Below are positions 52,144 to 62,300 of a DNA stretch of 64,000 bases, piece after piece. Within the stretch, counting starts at the first letter, position 1; the number at the start of each line of letters is the position of its first letter. The DNA comes from Kiloniellaceae bacterium (GTDB lineage Bacteria; Pseudomonadota; Alphaproteobacteria; Kiloniellales; Kiloniellaceae). Below the pieces are notes generated by a model that was not told where the DNA came from, made no database searches, and saw only the letters and a list, made by a program, of their open reading frames with translations. Location of the stretch: the NCBI GenBank assembly GCA_021776195.1, contig JAJFGK010000062.1:36980-100979 (forward strand), given 5' to 3'. A program made the position numbers and the translations under genes.

Positions 52144-53253
52144 CTAGCGCTGGGCCGCGGGCGGTGAGAGCGGGGCGGCCTCGGATACCGGATCGCCGAA
52201 GCGGTCGAGGAACCTGCCGGTCAGAAGCCAGATCAGCCAGGTCAAAACGGCCGCGAAGTACCCATCGATGGCGTAGTGCCAGCCCAAATGGACCGAGCCG
52301 ATCTCGATGATGATCGCATAGACCGTCAGGAGGACGCCCAGGACCCGGTTGACCTTCCAGCCGAGCAACGCCAGGAGGACGGAGAGGCCGACATGAACCG
52401 ACGGCATGGCCGAGATCCCGCTGCCAAAGCCGGTGCCGTCCTGCTGATAGCTGTCCCAGAGCATCTCCTGGATGGGCAGAGCCCAGACCGGGGACTGGGT
52501 ATCCGCCGCGGCGAGATAGTCCATGAGCTCGCGAAAGGGATCTTCCAGTCCGGTCACGCGGCCGAAGTAGACGGGCCCCGCCGAGGAAAGAAGCACCGCG
52601 CCCAGGCTGCCGAGGAGAGCCCAGACCAGCAGAAACGAGAGCAAGAAACGCATACGCAGGGCCTTGTTGCTCAGGCTGAAGGCCTGCCAGAAGAGAACCC
52701 CGTAAAAGAGAAAGTACCAGATATTGTAGAAGGCATTGACGATCGTCGTGACCAGGGGGGTCCCGAGCAGCGGCTGCAGCAGCCGCCAGGGATCTGTTCC
52801 GCCATGCAGCCAGCGGTCCAGATCGGCCAGAACGGGGTCCCAGGAAAAGGGATGGATCATTGGGATGATCGATTTGAACGATGTAAAGGCAGAGATGAAG
52901 ATCGGAATGGCAACGATCACCAGCGCCGCCGGGAACAGCCGTTCGTAAGTGAGATAGGTGCCGCGCAGTTCGTCGCGGATTGTCGCGATCAAGCGTTCGG
53001 GGCGCCGTCGGACCATGACCATGATCGGGTGGAGGATCAGAAATCCGATGCAGAAGGAACCGCTCAACAGGGCGAAGGAACCGGTGTAGATCGAAAGAGA
53101 AAAGGACAGGGAGCGGTCAAGGAGGCTGAAAATCAGCGCGACGGCGGCGGAATAGGTCAGGATCACGCCGATGAACCAGCGATGACGCCAAAGCAGATTC
53201 ACCGTTGCGGAGCTGTGCGGCGATCCGATGGCTAAATCTACAGGAGGGGACAT
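52144..53253 (-). CDS. PAP2-superfamily membrane phosphatase/phosphotransferase (Aur1/Ipt-like)
   Basis: This 369-residue protein has about eight transmembrane helices. The C-terminal half has the PAP2 phosphatase motifs SAMPSVHVGLSVLLAL (motif 2) and GSVHLGWHYAIDGYFAA (motif 3), with the conserved histidines. The layout and DPVLADLDRWLHGGTDPW resemble the inositol-phosphoceramide synthase-type branch rather than undecaprenyl pyrophosphatases. It likely acts on a lipid-linked phosphate at the periplasmic face. The ribosome-binding site is weak. It converges with the dioxygenase gene (16-bp gap). Confidence 0.88.
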   Translation of the reverse strand: MSPPVDLAIGSPHSSATVNLLWRHRWFIGVILTYSAAVALIFSLLDRSLSFSLSIYTGSFALLSGSFCIGFLILHPIMVMVRRRPERLIATIRDELRGTYLTYERLFPAALVIVAIPIFISAFTSFKSIIPMIHPFSWDPVLADLDRWLHGGTDPWRLLQPLLGTPLVTTIVNAFYNIWYFLFYGVLFWQAFSLSNKALRMRFLLSFLLVWALLGSLGAVLLSSAGPVYFGRVTGLEDPFRELMDYLAAADTQSPVWALPIQEMLWDSYQQDGTGFGSGISAMPSVHVGLSVLLALLGWKVNRVLGVLLTVYAIIIEIGSVHLGWHYAIDGYFAAVLTWLIWLLTGRFLDRFGDPVSEAAPLSPPAAQR

Positions 53254-53459
53254 TTCGTGGCGGTCGGTGGTTTTTAGGCAGTTTGTTAACTATCACCCGC
53301 CACTTACCAAACACTTAAAGCCGTGCCTCGGCCCGGTCGGGGGTTATCAGGTCACGTCTCGTTGGCTTAAGGAGGCACACGACCTCTGTTGCCGCCGCGG
53401 TGCGGAGCGCGTTTCGGGCCACCAAATCTGTGCGGGCAAAAAGTCGGCGGGGCTGGCGG

Positions 53460-53681
53460 TCAGCCGCTGGCCGGCGGCAGGTCCTCGTCGAGGATGGAGA
53501 TCAGCAGCGAGAAGGAGACCTCGCCCTCGTCTTCGTCGCGGTGCAGGACACCGAGGAACTCGTCGCCGATCTTGACCTCCACCGGCGCGCCCACCTTGCC
53601 GGGCGGCATGATCTGCAGGCGGTTGTTGTCGAAGGTCTTGCGCAGATAGTACTGCACCCGCGCGATGTCATTGGGTTTCAT
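53460..53681 (-). CDS. DUF3126 family protein
   Basis: This 73-residue protein begins MKPNDIARVQYYLRKTF and ends with the family hallmark GDEFLGVLHRDEDEGEVSFS followed by a short acidic tail. DUF3126 is an alphaproteobacterial family of unknown function. AAGAGAC precedes the ATG at 53681; the in-frame ATG at 53771 would add 30 unlikely residues. It is about 190 bp downstream of the cold-shock gene on the same strand. Confidence 0.9.
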   Translation of the reverse strand: MKPNDIARVQYYLRKTFDNNRLQIMPPGKVGAPVEVKIGDEFLGVLHRDEDEGEVSFSLLISILDEDLPPASG

Positions 53682-53868
53682 GGTCGTCTCTTTCCCGTCC
53701 CGAGTTGAAACACCGAGCGGAGATGGTCCCCGGCCGGGCCGCCACGCGTTCTCGGGTTCGCGTCCCCCCACTCCACTGCCGCCACGGTCTGTGACGCGAA
53801 GGTGGCCGGACCAGATGGCAGGCCCGGCCCTTGGTCTCTCGCCAGCCCTTCGGTGGCAGAGCGCGGCG

Positions 53869-54078
53869 TCAATCGACCAGGCTCAAATTCTCGGCTGAGG
53901 ACTTGCCGTCGCGGCCCGGCTGGAGTTCATAGGAAACCTTCTGGCCTTCCTGCAGGCTGTTGAGCCCGGCGCGCTGCACGGCCGAGATGTGAACGAAGGC
54001 GTCCTTGGAGCCGTCCTCGGGCTGAATGAAGCCATAGCCCTTGGTGTGGTTGAAGAATTTCACAGTTCCGACAGTCAT
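53869..54078 (-). CDS. cold-shock domain protein (CspA family)
   Basis: This 69-residue single cold-shock domain has RNP1 KGYGFI (13-18) and RNP2 DAFVHIS (26-32). It binds single-stranded RNA and DNA and acts as an RNA chaperone. AGAGGT precedes the ATG. A good promoter at 54226-54253 predicts a leader of about 140 bases, as usual for cold-inducible csp messages, but whether this copy is cold-induced cannot be read from sequence. Confidence 0.96.
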   Translation of the reverse strand: MTVGTVKFFNHTKGYGFIQPEDGSKDAFVHISAVQRAGLNSLQEGQKVSYELQPGRDGKSSAENLSLVD

Positions 54079-54225
54079 GGTCTTACCTCTAACGATTCTG
54101 GGTGGCCGCTTCCTGGACGGGCGACGACCCGCTGTGTGTTACGCTCCCATGGCCGGGACATTGCCAGGCCGACCCGTTTCCAGCGCAGTGCGACGACACG
54201 ATACGACTGCGAAACGTGGTCTGGG

Positions 54226-54253
54226 GGTATAAAGGCCAGCCTCCCGAAGTCAA
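54226..54253 (-). promoter_or_regulatory. sigma-70-type promoter of the cold-shock gene
   Basis: On the minus strand TTGACT (54253-54248) and TATACC (54231-54226) are separated by 16 bases. Transcription would start near 54219, about 140 bases before the cold-shock ATG. Confidence 0.6.
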
Positions 54254-54329
54254 GCGCCCAGCCCTGGGGTGGTTGGTCCTTGTCAACGTGGAGGTGGGCC
54301 GGAAACGGGGGTGTCGGCAGGCGGTGGAG

Positions 54330-55712
54330 TCAATCGGTCAGCAGATACCATTCGAACTCGGCCCGCGAGACCATGGCCTCGAAACGTTCGAGTTCGGCCT
54401 CCTTGGTGGCGACGTAGACCTTCACGTAGTCCTCGCCCAGGTAGTCGGCCAGCACCCTGGATTCCGCCAGGCGCTCCAAAGCGCGTTTCGGCCGGAAAGG
54501 AATGTCGGGATCGTAGGCCTGTCCGGCATTGCCCTTGGTCGCCGGACCGGGGTCGATTTCCTGGGTCAGCCCATGATGCAGCCCGGCCAGGAAGGTGGCC
54601 AGGGTCAGATAGGGATTGGCGTCGGCGCCGGCGATGCGCTTTTCGATCCGCCGGGCCTCGGGGCCGCCGATCGGCACCCGCAGGGCCACCGAGCGGTTCT
54701 CCCGGTCCCAACTCCGGGTGAGCGGCACGTAGATGTTGGGCTGGAAGCGGCGAAAGGAGTTCAGGTTCGGGGCGTAGACCGCCATGGCATCGCCCATCAG
54801 GGCCAGGGCGCCGCCCATGGCGTGCCTGATCCGGGGGCCGAGCTCGTTCTCGCTTTCGCCGGCGGCAAAGACATTCGCGCCGGCCTCGTCCAGCAGCGAG
54901 CAGTGCAGGTGCAGGCCGCTGCCGGAAGTATCGGGATAGGGCTTGGCCATGAAGGTGGCTTCGACGCCGTGGCGCTGGGCGATGCAGCGCACGACCCGCT
55001 GAAACATGACGCACTGGTCGGCCGCGGCCAGGGGGTCGGCGGAATGGTGCAGATTGATCTCGTATTGGCCCGGCGCGTACTCGGTGGTCACCGCCCCGGT
55101 GCGAATGCCCTGGGCGGCGCAGGCGTCGGTGATCTCCTGCATCAGCGGGCCGAAGGCCTCCAGGTCGCCCATGCCGTAGACTTGCGTCCCCTGCATGCGC
55201 TTGCCGCTGATCGGGGAAAGCGGAGGCTGGGGCCGGCCCTCGGCGGTGCGCTCCCGATCGATCAGGTAGAACTCCAGCTCGAAGGCGACGACCGGCTGGA
55301 GCTTCAGCGCCTTGAAGCGCTCCAGCACCCGGGCCAGCACGTTGCGCGGCTCGAAGAAATAGGGCTCGCCCTCCAGGGTCTGGAAGGTCACCATGACCTG
55401 CGCCGTGGGCACCTCGGCCCAGGGCACCGGCCGCAGGGTCTCCGGGATCGCCTTGCAGTAGCAGTCGGGATCGCCGTCGGAAAAACCGAGTCCCAGGGGA
55501 TCGTGGCTCTCGCCGTTGACATCGAGCAGGAAGACCGAGCCGGGGGTGTTCAGGCCCTGGGTCATGAGCTTGCCGTAGTCGGCCGCCGGAAAGCGCTTGC
55601 CGCGCACCACGCCGCAAAGGTCGGCATAGAGGGCGTCGATCCGCGCGAGCTCGGGATGGGCCCGCAGGTAGGCCGCGGCGGCGGCGGGGAGGCCGGACTT
55701 GTCGGGCGCCAT
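54330..55712 (-). CDS. glutamine synthetase family enzyme, gamma-glutamylpolyamine synthetase (PuuA)-like
   Basis: This 460-residue protein has an N-terminal beta-grasp part (IDALYADLCGVVRGKRFP) and a GS catalytic domain with AFELEFYLID, YAPGQYEINLHHSADPL, MAKPYPDTSGSGLHLHCSL and the ATP-loop region KRIAGADANPYLTLATFLAG. The RGKR start motif, the length and the absence of the adenylylation-site region point to the PuuA/GlnA3-like branch, which glutamylates putrescine or other amines. Glutamine synthesis itself is less likely. It lies 9 bp after the ridA gene, so they are co-transcribed; RidA would remove reactive enamine or imine by-products of amine catabolism. Confidence 0.92.
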   Translation of the reverse strand: MAPDKSGLPAAAAAYLRAHPELARIDALYADLCGVVRGKRFPAADYGKLMTQGLNTPGSVFLLDVNGESHDPLGLGFSDGDPDCYCKAIPETLRPVPWAEVPTAQVMVTFQTLEGEPYFFEPRNVLARVLERFKALKLQPVVAFELEFYLIDRERTAEGRPQPPLSPISGKRMQGTQVYGMGDLEAFGPLMQEITDACAAQGIRTGAVTTEYAPGQYEINLHHSADPLAAADQCVMFQRVVRCIAQRHGVEATFMAKPYPDTSGSGLHLHCSLLDEAGANVFAAGESENELGPRIRHAMGGALALMGDAMAVYAPNLNSFRRFQPNIYVPLTRSWDRENRSVALRVPIGGPEARRIEKRIAGADANPYLTLATFLAGLHHGLTQEIDPGPATKGNAGQAYDPDIPFRPKRALERLAESRVLADYLGEDYVKVYVATKEAELERFEAMVSRAEFEWYLLTD

Positions 55713-55721
55713 GGTCGCGGC

Positions 55722-56189
55722 CTACTCGATCTCCGCCACGGCATCGATCTCGACGGCGATGCCGAGCGGCAGGGCGCCGGCCGAGACCGCGGCCCGGGCA
55801 TGCTTGCCCTTGTCGGCGAAGACCTCGACCATCAGATCGGAGGCGCCGTTGATGACCTGGGGCTGCTGGGTGAAGTCGGGCGTCGAGTTGACGAAGCCGC
55901 CCAGCTTGACGATGCGCTTGACCCGGTCCAGGTCGCCGCCGCAGGCGGCCTTGAGCTGGGCGATGATGTTGACGGCGCAGAGCCGGGCCGCGGCTTGGCC
56001 TTCCTCGAGTGAGATCTCGGCGCCCAGCTTGCCGACGTGCTTGAACTCGCCGTCCTTCAGCGTCACCTGGCCCGAGACGAAGACCAGATTGCCGCTCTTT
56101 ACGAAGCCGACGTAGTTGGCGACCGGCGCCGCCGCCTCGGGAACCTCGATCCCCAGTTCCGCCAAACGCGCGTCGATTTGTCCTGCCAT
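55722..56189 (-). CDS. RidA/YjgF-family enamine/imine deaminase
   Basis: This 155-residue protein is of the longer RidA type. VANYVGFVKSGNLVFVSGQV, FVNSTPDFTQQPQVINGASD and LPLGIAVEIDAVAEIE are family marks. The usual catalytic arginine of RidA (in the R-x-A motif) is not obvious at the expected place; KGKHARAAVSAGALPLG occupies it and may supply R. ATG 56189 follows AGGGG. It is the first gene of the ridA-GS pair and lies just downstream of repeat copy C. Confidence 0.9.
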   Translation of the reverse strand: MAGQIDARLAELGIEVPEAAAPVANYVGFVKSGNLVFVSGQVTLKDGEFKHVGKLGAEISLEEGQAAARLCAVNIIAQLKAACGGDLDRVKRIVKLGGFVNSTPDFTQQPQVINGASDLMVEVFADKGKHARAAVSAGALPLGIAVEIDAVAEIE

Positions 56190-56641
56190 GAAGTGCCCCT
56201 GTTTTTGAGTTTTTCGGTGTATCGCCAAAGGGCCCTGAGACAGTCTCATGGTCCTTTGGCAAGCGCGACCGCGCGCCCGCAGCGCTAGCGAGGAAAGCCA
56301 AAGCGGCGGATGAGCGGCCAACGGTCATTCTTGCTGACCGTTGGTATAACCATTTGTTGGCTGGCGACAATAGGGGCTGGGGCTTTGGCTGTCGAGATCC
56401 TGCTGTTCGATTGCGGCGCTGGCGGACGGCGCGGCTCGAGGGCGAGACTGACCTTGGGTGGATAGAGGGCCTGCCGTCGTCATAGGCTGCGGCAAGAAAC
56501 CAGCCTGTGGACCGCGCCCTGGCGTTCAGGAGCAGTCTTCCATCGATCAGCCTTCACCTGCGTCCGCGACCGTCCGATGCGGCCATGGCCGCGGAGCTCC
56601 AAAAAGTTGAGTCGGATTGCTGGAAACTGAGTCCCCCGAAC
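56190..56641. other. intergenic region upstream of ridA with repeat copy C
   Basis: Besides repeat copy C (56225-56347) nothing gene-like is present. The repeat lies between the ridA start and any upstream promoter, so if it is transcribed it forms part of the ridA leader. 56348-56641 holds only the 3' flank of the 406-residue protein gene. Confidence 0.5.
56225..56347. repeat. dispersed two-hairpin intergenic repeat, copy C (best preserved)
   Basis: The first hairpin pairs CCAAAGGGCCCTGAGAC with GTCTCATGGTCCTTTGG with few mismatches. A core with CGCAGCGCTAGCGAGGAAAGCC follows. The second hairpin, CCAACGGTCA paired with TGACCGTTGG, is perfect over 10 bp. Order, spacing and many blocks match copies at 17834-17955 and 27846-27953. 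Confidence 0.8.
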
Positions 56642-57862
56642 TCAGACCTTGGCGGCCTCCTTCTTGACCTTCGCGTAGACCTTGGCCGCCTCGATCAGGT
56701 GCTTGTTGCTGCTTTTCACAAAGCCGTCGAGCGCCTTCTTCGCGTCGACCACATCTTTTAGCGATGTCTTGATTTCGCGATCCTTGACGTAGGCCTTGGG
56801 GATGTCCTTGGCCCGCCCCACGATGTCGTTCATTTTTTCGGTGTGCTGCTTTAGTTTTGAGAGACCGTTCTTCGCGCCCACCAGACGGCCGGTCGCATTG
56901 TCGAGATACCGGCCGACCAGGCCATCGAGGCCTTCCAGGTCGGGCTGATCGGTCTTGACCCGCTTGATCGTCTCCAGGTCGTTTTCCAGGGATTGCTTGA
57001 CGTCCGCGATGGGCGTGGTCGCCGGAAAGACCTTCGGACTTTCGGCCAGTTCGGTTTCCGCGATTGTCTTCAGGTCGGCGGCCATGGTCCGGTAGTTTTC
57101 AAGCTTGTCATCCGCCTTTTCGACAAAGTTGTGGGTGTTCTTGGCCGCCACTTTCATCTGCGCGATCGTCGTCGTGCAGAGCTTGATGAATTCCGCGGCC
57201 TTCTGGTACTTCGGTTTCACGACCGATAGATAGAAAGGCCCGCCAAAGTCGCTCACATCATTGTCGTCGACGCCCTCCGGCTTGCGAATGCTGCGGTGCG
57301 TGTCGAAAATGGGATGGATGGTCTTGTCGAAGACATCCTGTGCGGCCTTGAGCTTGCCTTCGGCGTCCTTGACCGTCTTGTCGGCCCGGGCGCCCAGATC
57401 ATTGTGGCCGAACATGCCACGCTCGGCCTCGCGGGTCGTGTCTTGCAGGCGCAGGAGATCTTCCTTCAACTCGTTGTAGATGCCTTTGATCTCGCTTTCG
57501 CCGTCGCTCACCACCTTCAGCAGGTTCTTCCGGTCTCTGATAAAATCGGCGACCTTCTTCTTGTAGGCATTGTCGCGAACCGGGGCATCGGCGGCGCCGG
57601 CATCGAAGTTCTTGACGATCAGGAAGTCTTCGACATGCTTGCTGCCGTCTTTGATGCGCAGGAAGAGATTGCCATCGATCGTACCGATCTTGGCCTCGGG
57701 TTCCTTCATCTCGCCCTTTTTCTTGGCCTTCACCGCATCGCCGATGGCGGTCTTGATGGTGGTCGTCGGCGAACGCTGGGCATGCCTCTTGAACTCGCCA
57801 AAATCGAACTGTCCCGCCTTGGCGCGATAGAGCACATCTTCCTTCTTCATCGTCTTGGCCAT
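56642..57862 (-). CDS. 406-residue lysine-rich helical protein of unknown function
   Basis: The protein begins MAKTMKKEDVLYRAKAGQFD and is almost entirely predicted helix, rich in Lys, Asp and Ala. Long amphipathic stretches include NLLKVVSDGESEIKGIYNEL and KPKYQKAAEFIKLCTTTIAQ. There is no signal peptide, membrane segment or recognised catalytic motif. GGGAG precedes the ATG at 57862; the frame is open to 57901 without a better site. It is the downstream member of three minus-strand genes with the same character (with 58261-58917 and 59387-63196), separated by 350-470 bp each. A structural or scaffold role is possible; no family recognised. Confidence 0.75.
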   Translation of the reverse strand: MAKTMKKEDVLYRAKAGQFDFGEFKRHAQRSPTTTIKTAIGDAVKAKKKGEMKEPEAKIGTIDGNLFLRIKDGSKHVEDFLIVKNFDAGAADAPVRDNAYKKKVADFIRDRKNLLKVVSDGESEIKGIYNELKEDLLRLQDTTREAERGMFGHNDLGARADKTVKDAEGKLKAAQDVFDKTIHPIFDTHRSIRKPEGVDDNDVSDFGGPFYLSVVKPKYQKAAEFIKLCTTTIAQMKVAAKNTHNFVEKADDKLENYRTMAADLKTIAETELAESPKVFPATTPIADVKQSLENDLETIKRVKTDQPDLEGLDGLVGRYLDNATGRLVGAKNGLSKLKQHTEKMNDIVGRAKDIPKAYVKDREIKTSLKDVVDAKKALDGFVKSSNKHLIEAAKVYAKVKKEAAKV

Positions 57863-58260
57863 TCGAATCTCCCGCTTCGATTTCCCCAGATAGGTCAGCA
57901 ATTAGGCATAAAAGGTCGATTCTGCAAGGCAGGCATCGGTTCGGCGGCACAACCGGTGGTCTGGCTTGAATGGCGGCGCGGATCGAGCCTGGAGATTACG
58001 ATTCGGGATCTGGCATGGCTGGCTCGCCTATGAGTCTAGCCGGAAACGAGCTGAGCAGTTTCGAGTTCTGAGGAAGATACTTGGCTGATCATGGTTAGAG
58101 TCCCCGGCGTGCCTTGCGGGGCCACGCCGAGGGCGGGGCTGGCCGATAGCCGAGTGCCGTGTCCCCATAAACCGCGAATGGCGCCTATTGGCGGCATGAA
58201 GCTCGCATCATGCGTGATTTCAGAGACTGGTTCGCATTAGCCTGACACCACCTAAGTCTC
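57863..58260. other. 398-bp intergenic region between two unknown genes
   Basis: There is no coding frame of note. A 7-bp hairpin, CGGCGTG (58105-58111) with CACGCCG (58123-58129), lies in a GC-rich patch and could trail the peptidoglycan-binding gene. The part next to 57862 presumably carries the promoter of the 406-residue protein gene. Confidence 0.4.
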
Positions 58261-58917
58261 TCAAGAAAACTTGAAACTGCGAAGCTTCTCGAGCGCCGCC
58301 TTTACCGCATCTAGGTGAGCAAAGAGAGCTTCGGCTGCCTCAATCTCGGCCGACAAAGCCGTGATCTGAGACACGATCTGGTCGATTTTCGATTGTATCG
58401 CCTTCACGCGCACCGGATTGCGAAATGCACCGGCCTCGAACTCGGCAATCAGCTTCTCGGATGACGCCGAAAGAGCGAGTATCTTTTTCCACGTCTGCTC
58501 GTACTTCTGCGTCGTTTTCCGAAGGCCGGCGTCCTCCTTCTTGCAGGCGCCGCAGAAGGCGGTGGCGGCAGCGCTGGCACCCTTGATTCTCTTCTCTATG
58601 GTCTGCGCCGTTCGGCGGTCGGTTTCTCGGAATTTCTCGAGTTCCTTTTGGGGCAGCCAGTCGGGGACCTTCAGGTTGGGCTTCGAGCCGCCTTTGAGCT
58701 CGAACTCGATCGCAGCCCAGGTGTCGGTGCCGACTTTGCCGTCGGGTTTGAGCGGGGGTCTGAGGCGCTTTTGAAATTTTTTGACCTCGCCCTCGGTGAT
58801 CGGGCCGAAGATTCCGTCGACTTTCAGGGCGGGCCTGGCGCCGAGCTTGTTGAGCTTTGTCTGGAGCGTTTCGACAGCGGCGCCAGTTGAGCCATGAACG
58901 AGAGTGGGTGTTGCCAT
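58261..58917 (-). CDS. peptidoglycan-binding-domain (PG_binding_1) protein with helical C-terminus, no signal peptide
   Basis: In this 218-residue protein, residues 1-75 are a PG_binding_1 domain: LVHGSTGAAVETLQTKLNKL, then KVDGIFGPITEGEVKKFQKR and KVGTDTWAAI. Residues 80-218 are charged helices with two cysteines (FCGACKKE), ending in a coiled coil (SQITALSAEIEAAEALFAHL). There is no secretion signal, which is odd for a cell-wall-binding domain. Signal-less PG_binding_1 proteins are often cargo or spike components of contractile injection systems, but no such genes are visible here. ATG 58917 is chosen because the domain starts directly after it. Confidence 0.8.
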   Translation of the reverse strand: MATPTLVHGSTGAAVETLQTKLNKLGARPALKVDGIFGPITEGEVKKFQKRLRPPLKPDGKVGTDTWAAIEFELKGGSKPNLKVPDWLPQKELEKFRETDRRTAQTIEKRIKGASAAATAFCGACKKEDAGLRKTTQKYEQTWKKILALSASSEKLIAEFEAGAFRNPVRVKAIQSKIDQIVSQITALSAEIEAAEALFAHLDAVKAALEKLRSFKFS

Positions 58918-59386
58918 GGATTTGGTTCCCACATTCCGAGTAAGACCATTGAGTACGAAGCGTAGCGCCACGGAAGTCCATGGGCCTGCCAACCTAACAG
59001 TCCCGCGTGAACTGGCCGTGGTCGCCATCGTGAAGAAACCGTAAATTCGGGGGAGTGCAGCCCACATGGTTGCTCTCGACGGCATTGACACGTTAACTGC
59101 CTCGGTCGCCCGTAACCCGTCGTGCCGTGGCTCAGACCGCACGGCAGCATTGCCGCCAGCCGGATCGACTCCGAACCAGACCGAGTGAAAACTCTGGCAG
59201 CGGTCGTCTACCGGGATCCAGACCGTCGGCGCGTCGAGAACCGCATGGGTGAAGTCGACGACGGTCGCGATCTCGCTCGACTCCTGGCTGGAAAACATGG
59301 CTCTTCCGCGCGCCGGCCACTGGAACGTCGGCGATCATAGGCGCGCGTCAAGGAGCGGCCTGAAAGCGATCCCATGGTTGGTCCCT
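58918..59386. other. 469-bp region upstream of the peptidoglycan-binding gene
   Basis: The frame of the downstream gene stays open to 59298 and would add 127 residues. These lack any recognised domain and the PG_binding_1 domain begins exactly at the inner ATG, so the extension is not accepted. The region likely contains a promoter; no clear hairpin or operator was seen. Confidence 0.4.
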
Positions 59387-62300
59387 TCAGGCGGCTTTCA
59401 AGCCCTTGTTGAGATAGACCTCGCACTCGCCCAGCAGTTCTTCGACCGCGTCCAGCGCCTCGAGGGCGTCGTCGTAGCGCTCCTCCTCGGCGGCCTTGGC
59501 AGCATAGGCGTCGTAGTCGAGCAGCTTATCATGGGCCTTGCTCCACTCCTCTGTGGGCTTGACGTCACCGACCGCATTGACACGTTCTTCAAGGGACCCG
59601 AGGCGCGAATAGACGACCCGAGTTTTATCCTCGACGTCGCGCACCGCTGTTTCATAGCCGTCGAGCCTGGCCTCCAGGCCATCCAGGAGAAAGGAACAGG
59701 TTCTGGGATCCTGTATACTGTCCCGCGCTTTCTTGACCCCCTCCACGATGGACTCGCGGGTCGCTTTCAAGGTTTTGTCGCCGAGCTGCCCCGCAAGGCG
59801 GGCCAGGCGTTTGTCCGCGCTCTGAAGCCGGGATTTATTGCTTTCGACCAGTTCATGTTGCTGGGTCACCGTGACTTTGTAGAGATCCAATTCCGCTTCC
59901 AGATCCTCCAGCAGCGATGAGGCGGTCTGGAAATCCTTGGTGCTGGCAAACTCCTCCATTGCGGCCCGGCTCCGCTTTAGGTCCTCGAGCTTGACCTGAC
60001 CCTTTTCCACCCGTGGTGCCGCGGCCGCTTGGGTCAGGCGCTCCAAGGCCACCGGCAGGCGGCGTTGGTATTCAACCTCAAAGGCGCGGTGCTTCTCAAC
60101 CAGGTTTTCATAGCGTGCGAGGAGCTGCTCCAGCTTGCCTGCCGACACGGTTGCGTCGCCGAAGTAGCCTTCGGTCGCACTTTCTTCCATAGATTCCTTC
60201 TCTTCGAGGATGTCCTCCATGAGCGTCTTCGCCCAAGGCCCCTGGTCTGCGCTCACCGCCTTGCGCAGCCGCGGCGCCAGCGCCTTGAGATGCCCCTGAT
60301 AGACAATTTCTTCTTCGTTCATAGCAGTCAATGAATCCTCGTAGACCGTGATGAAGGACTCGACCCGGTCCGAGATTGCCAAGGCTTTTTGATAGTCCAG
60401 GTCGCCGGCGAGCTTGCGCATCTCCTCAGCCGCCCAGTAGGCGGGTTCGGCGCGATAATGAAGCTGGTCGTCTTTGTCCATGCTGATCTTGGCGATTCGC
60501 GGATCGAGCGCCGCCGAACGCTTGTCGTACTGGGCCTTAGCCTCGTCATAGCGTTTCTTGGCCACCTCACAGCCAGCGACCAGCGCTTCCCCTTCCTCGA
60601 TCGCAGCCAGTGCGTCCTCGGCCGAGCCGTCTTCGATCGTGGCGCTGTCGCGCCATGCCGTAAGCCGGTTTTTCGTCTTTTCGTCGATCGCCTTCTCCGG
60701 TAAGGCGAGAGCGGCATCGACCCTGGGCTCCAGCTTGGCAAGCCGCTTTTGCACCTGCTTCATCAGGTCCTTTACCTTCGCCGACCCCGCGTCCTTCATA
60801 GCTTTAGCCGCCTCGAGCGAGGCTATCCGGCTTTCGAGGACATCCTGATTGGCAACTGCCTGCTCGTAGCGAGCTGCCTCCTCGAGAGTCGAGTTCTCGT
60901 CTCCGAGCTGGCGGATTTCGGCCTGAAGTTCGGATGCCCAGTCGCGGTCGATAGGTTTCAGGGCCTCCTTCATGCGCGGCGCGAGAGCCGTCTTGCGCGC
61001 TTCGTAGCGGGCCTTCTCCGCCTCGAAGTCCTTTCGCGCTATGGCAAGACTGTCGGTGGCGGTCCAGGCCTCGCGCAGACGGGATAGCGCATTGTCGAAT
61101 TGGGCCAACCTGGCAGCCTCTTCGGCATCGCGCTGTTTGTTCCAGGCGGCAGCCTGGAGACCGGCTATCCCTTCGTCTCCGGTATCGCCTTCAAGCGCCT
61201 GGAGGCGCTGTTCGACCTCCGCGTGGCGCGCGGCGTAGAGCTTTCGCTCCTCGTCCTGCCGGTCGCGGAACGCTTCGATTTCGACCAGAGCGCCCTCGAG
61301 CTCGATCAGCTTGTCGAGCGTGTCTTGATAGTCACCGATTTTGTAGGATGATTGGGCCTCCTTGCGCGGCGCCTCGACGGCGGTCTGGAGGGCGGCGCCC
61401 TCCCTGCCCTCGATCGGTGCCATGGCCGCCTTGATGCGCGACGCCAGCTCGGCAAAGCGCGAGTCACAGGCCGCGCTTTTCTCGGCCCACATCTCTCGGG
61501 TCTGCTCGGCGAGAACCAGGAACTCGCGCAGCTCCGCCAGGCGCCCCAGGGCCAGGTGATACTTGTCCTTCGCGGCGGCCGCTTCGGCCTCTTTGCGCGT
61601 GGCAATGACGTCACTGACGTAAGCGAAATCCGGATCGTTCTTCACCACTTTCGAGCAGGTGGCCACGCGCGATTCGAGCGTCCGGTACTCGGCCTCGTAA
61701 GCCGCCTTGTCGGAGGCCAGCGCCGCCACCAGACTCTCGTACTGGACAATCAGGCTTTCCGCCTGGTCGAGACCGTTCAGAGCTTTGCCGTACTCGAACT
61801 CTTCGGCATCTTGCTCAATCTTCGTGCGTAGAGCCGCGATCACTTCGTAAAGCTGCGTCATCCGGTCGTCCGCTGGCTCGGCGAGCTTGGAGAGGCGTGT
61901 CGACGCCGCACCGAAACGCGCAAGATAGGCGGTTCTCTCGGTCTCATGTTCGGCCATGAAGCTCTCGAAAGCGGCGAGCTCGGCCTCGATCTTGGTTAGA
62001 TCCTCGAGGGCCTTTGTAAAGTCGTCTTCAGCGATCTTCTTCTCGAGTTCTCCGCGGTACTGGGCCAAATTTTTTCTGTAGTCGTTGCCGAGGGTATTGG
62101 CCGGCGCGTCGTCGGCTCGAGCCAGACGTGGCTGGAGCGCCTGATAGCGGGTGCCGATCCACTGCGCGTCGTCGTAGTGCATCTTGATCCGCGCCATGTA
62201 GTCGGCGACCATCTGTTCCAGTGGTCCCATCTTCAGGTTCGCCTCGACGAAATCGAGGGTCGCCGCCAAGTCGTCGTCCAACGCCTTGACCGCTGCCTGC

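Noticed and set aside
54102..56012. 636-codon plus-strand frame opposite the glutamine synthetase and ridA genes
   Set aside because: It covers two genuine genes on the other strand and shows only Gly/His/Asp-rich shadow composition.
56265..56305. GAGGAAAG in the dispersed repeat resembles a conserved RNase P RNA box
   Set aside because: The rest of the conserved RNase P RNA core is absent and the repeat is only about 120 bp long.
58918..59298. 127-residue N-terminal extension of the peptidoglycan-binding protein
   Set aside because: The PG_binding_1 domain starts directly after the inner ATG and the extension has no recognisable domain or signal peptide.
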